Shown: one piece after another, positions 44,101 to 54,033 of the stretch
Numbering within the stretch: the first letter of the stretch is position 1
Layout: the number at the start of each line of letters is the position of its first letter
Source: Paracyclopina nana
Lineage: Eukaryota > Arthropoda > Copepoda > Cyclopoida > Cyclopettidae
Length of the DNA: 64,000 bases
NCBI GenBank assembly: GCA_019096065.1
Contig: JAGUCH010000007.1
Span: forward strand, 1,448,501-1,512,500
Direction of reading: 5' to 3'
The notes under the pieces: model-generated
Seen by the model: the letters and a program-made list of their open reading frames with translations, nothing else
Told to the model about the DNA's origin: nothing
The model's database searches: none
Made by a program: the position numbers and the translations under genes

Positions 44101-44975
44101 TTCTTTCAGTGTGCAAAACTGAAAACAAACACCATCTTTTTTTGTCGATAATTTCCAAAAAAGTTACTTGGTGACAGCCAAGTCATTGGAGAAATCAGTG
44201 GCTCCCACAGTGAGCACAATTTGACCAATGGCGTAGATGATAGAAATGTAGAAGATTGTCCTGAATTTGCCCAGAAATGAGTCAGCCAAAATGGCGCCAA
44301 TGACAGGCGTGAAATAGCACAAGGCCACAAAAGCATGATAGATCACAGAAGCTGTGGTCTCACCAAAGTCCAAAAAGTCAGCCATGTACAGAGACAAAAT
44401 TGCTGAAAGCAAAAAATGTCAAAACAGCTGATGAGTGGCGCTTCTCTATCTCTACTCACTTCGCATGCCATAGTAAGAGAATCTTTCGCAAAACTCATTG
44501 GACACTATGAAAAAAATGGACTTTGGATAGGGCAAATCCTTGTGATTGGCCACTTGCTTTTCAGCATCTTTTTTCTCCCCGTCATCATTGGCTGATGCTG
44601 GAATGGAAAATTAGCTTTAAAAAAACTCCAATATTTATAGACAGTTACCAGCATTTTCAAAAGTCTTGTACTTATTTCTTTCAAGCATTATAATCGCACA
44701 ATGAATAATTTTTTAATGCACAAAACAGCAGTTCTTGCCTAGTGCAAGGAAAATACTGACGCATTCATGTCAAAAATGAAAGGGGAACAGGTGCAAAAAA
44801 GCATCTCAAATCAGAATTACCAGAGGAAAGCAGTGCATTTGATTTTTATGCAAAATTGCTATTAGAAGTAAGCAAGCTCAGTCTTTTGCTGGATTATTCA
44901 TTCTTTAGGCTTTTATCAATTTAGAAAATAATAATTACCCATGACTGTGGAGTTGTCATCTTGGGTCTCAGACAT
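41151..44975 (-). CDS. Proton-coupled oligopeptide transporter (SLC15 / POT family)
   Basis: Eleven exons: 44939-44975, 44460-44597, 44168-44402, 43772-43926, 43594-43710, 43445-43533, 42961-43383, 42205-42849, 42015-42143, 41317-41430, 41151-41255 (728 residues; animal PEPT1 and PEPT2 are about 710-730). It takes up di- and tripeptides with protons at the plasma membrane. Signature motifs: NEFCERFSYYGMR, ILADSFLGKFRTI, ALGTGGIKPCVVSFGAEQF, FSLFYASINAGSLIS, FWALFDQQGSRWTFQA, and late segments YVVMTAGEVMFSITGL and APDSMRAVLQSAYTVT. The large luminal domain between TM9 and TM10 is one 645-bp exon. The unusual junction between 42961 and 42849 is fixed by phase (acceptor ending CCATAG). Which mammalian paralogue it matches cannot be told by eye. 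Confidence 0.94.
41526..41758. mobile_element. Inverted-repeat element (MITE-like), GGCCGTTCTCATAT family
   Basis: Near-perfect terminal repeats, AAGGCCGTTCTCATATTGCC and its complement, continuing inward as repeated AGCTAAGCTAAGGTAAAAAT against ACCTTAGCTTAGCTAATTTT. About 233 bp, no coding capacity. Lies in the 584-bp intron before the penultimate POT exon. Confidence 0.9.
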
Positions 44976-45816
44976 TTTTACCACTGCACACAGCTGCCTT
45001 GCTCCGAAGCCTAATCATTAATCCTGACACAACTTGATCCTTGACTTATAAATGTGTTATTAAGATAAGGACTGAAAAATCCCTAATTTACTCACCTCAT
45101 ACTAGCATATATGCTATATGCACTGTGTATGTATATATTGAACTATAAAAAAAACGACTCTCTATTTGCTCTTCACAATCACTGCTTCTTTATCGAAGCT
45201 AGTATCTTAAAATCACAGTGGATTTCAAGTGAAAATAATGACGCAAAGAAGATTCCACCGTGGGCATTCAATCTCAGTTTGGGGGACTGAAAATAAAGCT
45301 GAAAGATCACAATTGAGTCTCATTAGCTCATGATTTGACTCTAAACAATTATTTTGCCAAAAAATTGTATTTGCAAAAAAAAAAAAATTTAAATGTCGTC
45401 AAAGTATTGTTTATTGTTTATATTAAATTTCAAGCAATATTAAGTAGATGCCAAAATGTTCAATTTCCATTATATTTTTTGATTACATTAATTTATCTTG
45501 GTAACTTTATTGAGTAATGTAGGTACGGATCAAAAAGCTCTAACATGATTGCTTTTTTAAGGCAGTACAAGCTTTCATAAAAATCAACTTAGTTCAATGT
45601 AATTTGATGCTACATCTATTGTGTCATGAATTCCCACTTAGGTAAGACTTGCTCGAGTAATCCAGGGCAAATTAGTGAAGCTCACACTGAGGTCATTAGG
45701 AAATTTTCAAGTGGCAAATTTTTACAGCAAAGGCAAACAAAGTTCTTGACAAAAAATGCCTTAAAAGGAGGGTGAAATTGAGCTGTGGTGTCATTTCTGC
45801 TGCTGCTACCAAAAGG
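44976..45816. other. Region between POT transporter and small secreted ORF
   Basis: Holds the POT promoter. A TATATGCTATATGCACTG stretch near 45105-45125 is AT-rich but not a convincing TATA box. No gene is supported. Confidence 0.4.
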
Positions 45817-45999
45817 ATGGCACCAACCACTGTGTATCAATTTTTTTTGGCTGCCACAGTGGCCGTCGTGATAACCATCACTTTGGCAGTAAACGCTGAA
45901 GCAGGTAATAATAATACCACTACAAAGCTACTGCTAAGTTTTGTCTATCAACTAAAGATACAGAGCCTACATAAGGGGAAAAGGTGCCACAATAAATAA
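45817..45999 (+). CDS. Putative small secreted peptide (60 residues) or orphan signal-peptide exon
   Basis: The ATG at 45817 begins a strong signal peptide (QFFLAATVAVVITITLAV, ending VNAEA). Two readings are possible. Read straight through, it is 60 residues with a basic end containing LHKGKRC, where GKR resembles an amidation and cleavage site, and an AATAAA overlapping the stop. Alternatively GAAGCAG followed by GTAATA is a donor, and this is the first exon of a gene whose other exons I could not find before ODAD4 starts at 46541. I do not recognise a family. Confidence 0.4.
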   Translation: MAPTTVYQFFLAATVAVVITITLAVNAEAGNNNTTTKLLLSFVYQLKIQSLHKGKRCHNK

Positions 46000-46540
46000 A
46001 CTGCCAAATATACAAAATCTGCCTCAAGTCAATTTTAAATAAGTAGAATATGTAATTTGGAATTAATTCTTAATTTTTCTTTTTGCTTAAAGAGTCTTTG
46101 ATTGGTATCTCGAGGTCCTGACACGCAATAATTCAAGTGTATCATATTATTAAGATATCTAAACCTTATCTTATTGTCATTGTAGCTTATGTTGACCTAG
46201 CTGAGAGCAATATTGAGTTCTATGCGTTTTTCAGACTGAATTATTGACATAAATTATCTCTCTCGTCAAAAGTCAAAAATTTTAGCCAAATTTCACCTGG
46301 CTTCAAAAATACTGAATTTTAAATCTTTGTTATTTTAGAGTGATTTTCATGCTCAAAGTAGCCCACTGTGTCAGTGTAGAATAACAATAATAATCATGTA
46401 CCAATGTAACAATAACTTTCTTCTGAGGTTGTTTTTGCCTCTTGATTGCACTACTTTTAGTCTATTACTTGCTCGCTTTTCCTCCACATAAATATACCAC
46501 CATAACAGAAAGCTACAGAGTGATTTTTTAATATAAAACC
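46000..46540. other. Upstream region of ODAD4
   Basis: AT-rich. TATAAA at about 46532 lies only a few bases before the ODAD4 ATG, so it is unlikely to act as that gene's TATA box. Nothing else is supported. Confidence 0.4.
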
Positions 46541-48478
46541 ATGGTGAGGCCCAGAATGGAGCAAATGCCCACGGGCAAATATGGCCGCCGCTCCAGAAAA
46601 GGAAAAGATGCCAAAACGCATCGCAGCGATTTGAAATACAAAGAAATTCGTCGACTGTTAGCGCGAAAAGAACGCGAGAAACAAGAAAGAACAGCTGAGC
46701 TCATCGAAGAATTGTAAGTACATACTCAGTAATTAGGAATGGGCCGAAGGCCCGCCCCCCTTACACCAGTTTGTAACATATGTAACATGTGAAATTTGCA
46801 CACAGTTATGTGGACTCGAATCGGATGATTTCGGTGCAAATGAGCGGCACAGATGATGACTTGAAGAAGATGATGCAAAGCTCTGGCATCAAGTCAGGTG
46901 CTTTCATGGATATCGACACTGGAGAGCCGACTTCCAAAAGCTATATCCAACTCGCGCACTACCACATGAAAGCTGGTAGGCTCGATCCAGCCTTGTATTA
47001 CCTTGAGGTGGCAATTAGTATGGATACAGAATCTCTGGTATGCTACATTTTTGTCATGCTCCCACATTTTTGCCCTGGTGAATGCATATAAATAAGATGA
47101 GATGGGAGACAATGCAGCAAATGATCAATATTTGCATTTGCTGGCCTTCACAATATCTCAATTAGGCTCCAAAAGCCACTTTTATTAAGATGCGTCAGCT
47201 AAATTTGAGGAGTACACATGATTTTTTTTTCAGAATGCTCTGTCATCATTGGCCAAATGCCATTTGAGGATGGGTCATTGGGTGGATGCTATGAAAGCTG
47301 CTGAGATAGTCATGTCCCAAGATCGCAATAACTTGAATGCAATCTTTGTGAAGGCTGAAGCTCTGTACAACACTTGCTTCTTTGAGCACTCTATGGTCCT
47401 TTTCTACAGAGGCAAAGTAAATGGCTAACCAAAGACAAGTTAGCCTAGGTCTAATCCAGTTTTACTTCCCTAGTCTCTAGCTCCTGACAATGAGCACTTT
47501 AGGCTTGGCATTCAGAAGTGCCAAAAGACCATCCAGGATACAGTCAAGGATGAAAATGTCTTCAAGGTTGCAGGTGTCAAGGTCCTTTTCAGGCTGCTAA
47601 GGACAGCAGCTGAGATGCACTCAGTAGGGCTCTCTGATTATGGCAAGAAAAAGAAGCCAGTCTCATTTAAGGGCCTCTTGAGCAACATGGGCATGAACAA
47701 GCAAGACATGCTCAAGAAGGTTGGGAAAATGGGCAATTTGGGCAAAGTTGCTGATTCAATGAAGGGTGAGAGTGAAACTCCAGTTGATGGTGGTGCTGCT
47801 GAGGAGGACATGAGCGAATCTAACAAGGGAGATAAGCCTGATTTCCTCAGCAAGAAATTGGCTCAAGTGGAAAGGATCATGAACACTGACAAGCCAGAGT
47901 TTGATGCTAAGGCTGAGCAGCAGAAGCAAATTGAAGAGTCTAAAATGAAGACCAAAGCTGGGGACACCAAAGGAGTGGCTGCCAGAAAAGCAAAGAGAAA
48001 GGAGCAAGAAAAGCAAAATGAGCCCAAAAAGAAGGTGAGTCCTACTGTAAGCTTTGGTAACAAACTGCAAAAGTAGACATAACTTCAGGTGAAGGAAAAA
48101 ATATCTCAATTAATGTCAAAAAAGAGTGAGGAGGAGATCAAAGCTGAGGAGGCCAAGAAGAGAGAGGCTCAAAAGAAGGCTGAGAAAGCCATGCAAAAAA
48201 GGACCAAGACCAAGATCAGCATTGGCTCAGATAGACTACTAGAGGACAAGTTGTACTTGTCCATTTTGGCAGAGGGTGGCATTGGCTTCAGGAGTGATTT
48301 GCCAGAAGACACAGTGAATGGAGATGTGGCCTATGAAGCCCAAGAGGCTCTGGAATTCCTGGATGCAAGGGAGAAATTCTGGGACCAATTAGACTTGGGC
48401 TCAGATCATAACAAAAGCAAAAGGCAGCGAGGGGGAAAACAAAGCAAAGCCTTAGAGAGCTTTCGATGGCTCATGTAA
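46541..48478 (+). CDS. ODAD4: Outer dynein arm docking complex subunit 4 homologue (TTC25-like)
   Basis: Exons: 46541-46713, 46806-47037, 47234-47416, 47474-48034, 48089-48478 (512 residues; human about 670). A basic N-terminus is followed by TPR repeats (QLAHYHMKAGRLDPALYYLE, SLAKCHLRMGHWVDAMKAAE, AIFVKAEALYNTCFFEHSM) and the diagnostic LFYRGKSLAPDNEHFRLGIQ. The C-terminal part keeps DFLSKKLAQVERIM, LLEDKLYLSILAEGG and ALEFLDAREKFWDQ, matching the vertebrate segments around KGDLSFLS and YLDTRSNFW. Between them lies a lysine/glutamate-rich coiled region. In animals this protein helps attach outer dynein arms to axonemal doublets, so here it likely serves sperm flagella or ciliated sensory cells. 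AATAAA at 48500-48505 closes the transcript. Confidence 0.85.
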
Positions 48479-48695
48479 ACACAGACAGCTCAAATAATGA
48501 ATAAATTACCTCTACATAGTCTATTATGAATGAATCTAAATGTTATCTTTCATGCTCAAGCAAACAAGGCACTATCAAAGTTCAAATCAAGGCATTCATA
48601 GTAATGGTCCCATTAGTGCTGAGTAATTGAGCAAAAGTGACTCCCAGTCCCATTAGTGCTAAAAATTACCCACAAAAAAATCTTTTTTTTTCCAG

Positions 48696-49624
48696 CTCCT
48701 TATTTTGGATCTCCAGGAACACCCAATGTCTTTGGGTTTGAGGTAGCTCAGCCAAAAATCAGTGGAGGATATCGAGCTCTTTCGGTAAAAAAGGCCCCAA
48801 TTTCAGCTGTTTCTTGTTTACATCTAAGCTAGTTAGTTAGGTAACAGCCCTAGTTTGCTCAGCCTCGTTAAAAGATGAGAACGGCAAATTGACATTGTCA
48901 CAACTACTACATGAAATTATAGCGGCTCTCAGAAAAGATCTCCTATTTATAAGCTCCTTAACTTTTGTTGTTACATAAGATGATTTTCATTAATGTTTCA
49001 GCTCTATCCTTTAGCAAGTGGCTTCCCTTGGTGGGAGAGGCTGGAGAAGGGCAAAAAGATTGGACTAGCCAATAATAAAGTCCCTGAAACAAATTCAGCC
49101 GCTGAACCTGCATTTTCCAAGGCCTCAGAATTGGCAGCAGCTGAACTGGCCAAGAGTAGGACTCAAAATTCAGACAAAAGAACCCAAAGCCAAAGAGCTG
49201 GTAGACCCGAGGACTACATGCTACTAAGGTATTGAGCCTTAACCTAACTTTTGAGCAATATTTAAAATGCTTAATTAAAAAATAGGAAAATTCGTGGATG
49301 CTGCTGGTCCTCTCCAGTGGAGCAAGTGAGGAACCAATGTGATCCAGACTTGGATGAAAAGTCCTGCCAAAGACAAGTACTTTCACTAATTTCTCTTGAG
49401 TGTACTTCAGAAAAAAGAGTGATGCAATGTTTTAGATGTTTTTGAGGTCTTTAGCTGAGGCTGCAAAGGCTCTGGCTGCAGAGGCTGACTCTGCTCTCAA
49501 GGATTCTTCTTCGAGGCTGCTGGCCTCATCAGCTGCTGAGGCCAACTCAAGGATAAAGAGGAAAGCCAACAAGAAAAAGGTTAGCTGCAACCAGTTGATA
49601 CTAGGACAAAAAAGTCAACCTTGA
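48696..49624 (+). CDS. Unassigned multi-exon protein, 5' end not found
   Basis: A consistent chain of exons follows ODAD4: 48696-48784, 49002-49228, 49286-49376 and 49436-49624, with good acceptors, donors and phases. The first visible exon needs one base from an upstream exon that I could not locate. The text begins PYFGSPGTPNVFGFEVAQ and continues SGGYRALS, LYPLASGFPWWERLEKGKKI, an alanine-rich stretch, RKIRGCCWSSPVEQ, then an alanine/serine-rich helix ending in a basic KRKANKKK. The last exon may end at 49624 or splice again at AAAAAGGTTAGC. I do not recognise it. It could be a separate gene or a degraded one. Confidence 0.5.
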
Positions 49625-50860
49625 CCTAGCCCTAGAACTGTCAGTTTTTGCCACATTTTTCACTTTTGGTCCTCTCTACCAATGAAGTCCTATTTATTGG
49701 TATTGAGCTTGAAAATTGATGGATTTCAAAACAATAACAAAAGCCACGTGGTCAGCTTGAATAATGTGAACAATTCGCCCTCTGGTGAAGCTTTTAGGAG
49801 CAATTGATAATTTTAGCTTGATTGGACAATTACTGTACTTCAATATTCAATAGAGCATTTGGTGCTCAAAATTGAGTATTTTTGCTTACAGAAGCCACGT
49901 GGTCATGCCACGTGGTAAACAAACTGCGCGCTGTCTGGTGAATAGGGAACCGTAAATCGTACCATATTTATCCTACCGGCAAGCTCATAAGATTTCAGAC
50001 GGCTGATTGCTGACTTCGTAGCGCCGTCTGAATGAGCAAAATGCCTTATTTTCTTGATTATTTTTCGTAAGGTATAATTTTTACAAGCTTAAGTAGTGTC
50101 TAAGATTCAAAATGACCAATTATATTTACATCTCACTATATTTAGAGAGCTATCTTTCCTGAAATTCCATCTTTTCCTCAAATTACAGGCTGGCCTTTGG
50201 GCTGGCTTACGGGCAAGCTAGAACACTAATTAAAAGTGTATCCAGGTTGACCCATTATATTAAAGTGGCGTTTTTGTATGAGGGAGCTAGCTCTTTTTGA
50301 CTTTTTAATATAGTTCACATCTGGCAGTTCATTTGTTAAACGTGTCAACTACGCGCGCGCACTGATGACGTCAAGCCGTCTGAACTCAGTGCCATCTAGT
50401 GCAGTCAGCTTGACTTCGGGTTCCTATAGTCAAAACAGTTAAAAGTTGTCCTTTTCTCTTTTCAGGAATGGGAATATTTGCTGCGCTTTTTCGAGCATAA
50501 TCAGAACCAAGGCTAAAAAAAGGGATGTACTGACAATCTAAATATGAATACTTGATCATTCCAGCAGAAGAGGGAGAGTTCACTGTTTTTATTTCGTTTT
50601 CTCTCATGTACGTCATAAAAGAAGCCGAGGGAGGCATGCAGAGAAAATAAAACAAGCTTTTGAACGCAACAACCTTGAGATATCTAGAATCAATACCTTT
50701 TAAACAAGCAGACAAATAGTTTTTCTTTATTTTCTTAAGAATGAGATCAGGATGATGACGTTGATATGCTACTCAGGAGTATAATTTTTCCTTTTCCTCA
50801 ATGAGAATAATCATAGTTAAGTACTTGGTAAAAATTATGGTACAAAATCTCTGTTGTGAA
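49625..50860. other. Intergenic region with repeated CACGTG palindromes and a dispersed repeat
   Basis: AAGCCACGTGGTCA occurs near 49742 and 49891, each followed within ~60 bp by CTCTGGTGAA or GTCTGGTGAA, and CCACGTGG occurs once more at 49909. CAGACGGC near 49999 pairs with GCCGTCTG near 50023. The block 50144-50230 is copy 2 of the dispersed repeat seen at 22725-22800. TGATGACGTCA near 50363 is a CRE-like palindrome. No gene is supported. Confidence 0.6.
50144..50230 (+). repeat. Dispersed repeat, copy 2
   Basis: Same orientation as the copy at 22725-22800, sharing GAAATTCCATCTTNTCCTC, AGGCTGG and GGGCAAGCTA.AACAC. Confidence 0.7.
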
Positions 50861-53800
50861 TCAAGCAGCAGAAGTTGTGGTGATTTGTGCTACGGCTTTG
50901 TCCTCAAAATGCACAGGTCTGTCCACCAAAGCCCCACCAACAAATCCACACATTTTCTTCATGGATGGAATCTTGATCCACTTGTCTGTGTCTGGGTCAT
51001 AGCACTCTTGAGATGACAAAATGGCCTTGCTTGCCCCAAAGCCACCAGTGACATAGATCTTGCCCTAGGTTAAAAAAAGAGAGTCAAAACGGGGTCAGCT
51101 TTTAGCTTTTACAAGGAGATACCTGATATGACACCACAGCACAGCCAAATCTGGCCTCATTCATTGGAGCCACTTCAGTCCATTCATCAATGCCAGGATC
51201 ATATCGTTCAACTGTTCGCAGAGGAAGACCCCAATGGCCAGCCTTGGGTGAATCCATGCCTCCTATAGCATACAAACAACCACCTAATGCCACTAGACCA
51301 CATTTCCACCTCTTGATGTTCAAGCTGAAATCGCAAAAGAAGATTAATGAGTGTAAGCATGGATCACTGTGCCATGCATGCAACCTCACAAAAGATGAAC
51401 TGGCTCAATTGACATTGATAATCAAATATATGCCATATTGCGTAATAAGGAACAGAATCAATCATGAAAAAATTTGTAATGACGTTGATCACTCAGCAGA
51501 AAAGAAGCATTTCAAAGCGACAAAATTGCTTGGAGTGTAAGCGAATACTTTGTTAAGTCATCGTTTGTGAAAGCCAGTTACCTAGGTGAAGCTATAGCAA
51601 GCTGCATTCAACCTTGATGATGAACAATAGGGAGATCAAGGCAACTGGATTTTACAAAAATGATTCACCAGTTTTTCCAGACCAAACCAGTGTTCGATGG
51701 AAACCTTTTCATTCATGCTGTGCTGAACTTGAAATATTGCCATGACATACCTAGCTATACTCATCCATCTGAGAGTTTTGGGATTGTATGCCTCTGCTGA
51801 ACAAAGCCATTCCTTTCCATCACCTCCACCAACTACGTAGATAATCCCATCCAAAACTTCGACAGTGTGAGAGGACCTTGGAGTCGACATGGGTGTGAGC
51901 ATTTTCCACTTGGGTCCGTTCTTGCTCCGCTCCTTCTTGGAGGCTTTCCAATCCACGCTGTCAAGGTCCAAAACTTCCATAGAATCTAAGCGCTTCTCAA
52001 ATGTACCTCCCTTGCCACCGATTCCTCCTGGAAGCAAATTCAAAGCTGATTAAAGCATGTAAAGCTGACGCAGTCTGAAAAAAGTGAAAGCTTGTTGGAA
52101 AAAAATCCATCTTCCTGGATCTCCCTTGCATTCGACAAAAAGGTTTGTCAAAGCTGCAAGTATCCCCACCTAGGATGGATGGTATTCACACTTGAAGCAA
52201 AGCATGCGCTAACATTTACAGCCAAAAACTAATCAAGCTTTCTTTCAGCAAAGGTCGCAATGACAAGCATGCAGAATACGGTAATTCCGAGTAACTTAAT
52301 GAAAAGCCAATTACGGGATTGTAACGTGACCTTTGCATCAACTATTGATCTTCAATCTATTTTAGTACCTATGACATAGATTTTGTTTTCGATGACAATT
52401 GAGCCAGCCCATCTTCGAGCAAGTTGCATGGATGGCACAGTGATCCATGCTTTCTGCTCGCAATCATATCTGGTGACTCGGTTCACCGTCCTTGACCCAG
52501 TTGGGCTGTCGGGGTCGGTTTCCTCACCGCCCAAAAAGTAGATGCAGGTACCATGTGAGACCATGGAAGTGCACGAGCGCCAGTTCTGCACATCACACAA
52601 AGTGTTCCAGGTTTTGGTTCGAAAGTCGTAGTACTCCATGGGCAAGTTTTTCCAATACATCCTCATCACCACAAAGATTTTTGGCCATCGAGCAGGCTTT
52701 GGATTTGCAGTCCTACAAAAGAAAGCAGCAACATTGTTAGTAAAAAACAGCAATTGGTCTTTTTTTGGCGGCTTACCAATAGTCTATTTTTTCATCGGTT
52801 GGCTTGTCCAGGTAGTCGATGACTTCCATTAATTTGTTGACTAGATTGAGGTTCTTTTTGACGAGGCTGTTGTGCAAGCAGTTCTCCACCTCATCCTTGG
52901 ACATGAGGGTGAAGTAGACATGATCCAACAAGTCCTCCCAATGGAGGCATCGGTCTTCCGGATCAGCATTGACCCAAGCCAACACCGCTTTGTAGACAGT
53001 GGCCTCGGAGGTCACAAGTAGTTTATCACTAGCCAGGAGCCGACACAGCTGTTCCCGGCTGAGATCACACAATTGCCGGCCACCATTTTTGCTGACAATG
53101 GCCTCAAAATGTTGAAGGATGAAGTCCTCCAGAATCACCTGCAACGGACCAACCGGATTAGTTTGAAGCAATGACAAATCGAAAGCAGATGGCTTTTTGT
53201 GGCCAGCATGTTGGTTGCAAACTGCATCCAAGTGATCTCAACTTTATTGCAAATGTGTCATATTACACTTGCCTGCAGCTCAAAAGGGCCCATGTCTAGT
53301 GCATGCTGATACAGTCCGATACAGTTTTTCTTGTCGAGTCGTTCCTGGATGTATTTGCAGCAGAGCGTCTGTAAGGACTGTATTTGCAAATATATGGCCA
53401 ATTGCAGGAGATCGTGCACATTTTTCTTGCTCAGAATTCGCTTGCGGACTGGCTGCAAATCACCCTCATAGATGAAGTGTAGGGACAAGGCCAAAGTAGT
53501 GGGCTCTACTATGTCCTTCAGTTCAACTTCTGATTTTCGACGTTCATCAAACATTGTAAGCATTGTTTCAAAGTACCTGAAAGTGAGTACATTAGTACAA
53601 CCACATTTGTTGTTTCAGTCAACAAATCCAAAGCAGATGGCATTTGTTGGCAAGGCAATTAGCCACAAACTGCCCAAGTGCGACTGCAACTTTTTCGAGG
53701 CTGGAATCCAAACGTTAAGAAAACAGCGTTGTTTGCGTACCTGGAGGCCTCCATGAGTACCAATCTGTGGCAATGAAATCTGGTATCTTTGACTACCAAG

Positions 53801-54033
53801 GCAAAGTCACATTTGCCATGCAAAGCCTCTCTGCGGCCTCGAGTGTCCTCAAAAGCATCCACGGGGTGCTTCACCATATTGTGGATATGGCAATATTTGG
53901 CATAGCTTTGCCCCATCGTGTTGCTGAAAATGACGTTCTCTTCTGCGCTGTTGAGGTCCTTTTCAAAAGTTGGTGGGGATCTGATGCGGGCCCTTTTGGC
54001 TGGTGGGGCGGCGGTGGAACAACGTGTCTCCAT
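50861..54033 (-). CDS. BTB-BACK-Kelch protein (KLHL family)
   Basis: Seven exons: 53741-54033, 53273-53576, 52777-53138, 52369-52712, 51751-52027, 51123-51324, 50861-51064 (661 residues). A BTB domain begins near residue 72 (CDFALVVKDTRFHCHRLVL, EASRYFETML), then a BACK domain (LEDFILQHFEAIV, TVYKAVLAWVNADPEDR), then Kelch blades with GG motifs (IYFLGGEE, IYVIGGIGG, IYVVGGGDG, LYAIGGMDS, IYVTGGFGA). Proteins of this type bring substrates to cullin-3 ubiquitin ligases. I cannot name the orthologue. The ~65-residue N-terminal extension with RPP/KRAR is unusual. The intron after exon 2 has a GC donor (CAG then GCAAGT). AATAAA on the minus strand at 50726-50731. Confidence 0.93.

Noticed and set aside
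48479..48784. Exon at 48696 as a continuation of ODAD4
   Set aside because: The only donor-like site near the ODAD4 end (CTCAT then GTAAAC) leaves two bases, but the exon at 48696 needs one. ODAD4 also has its own stop and AATAAA.
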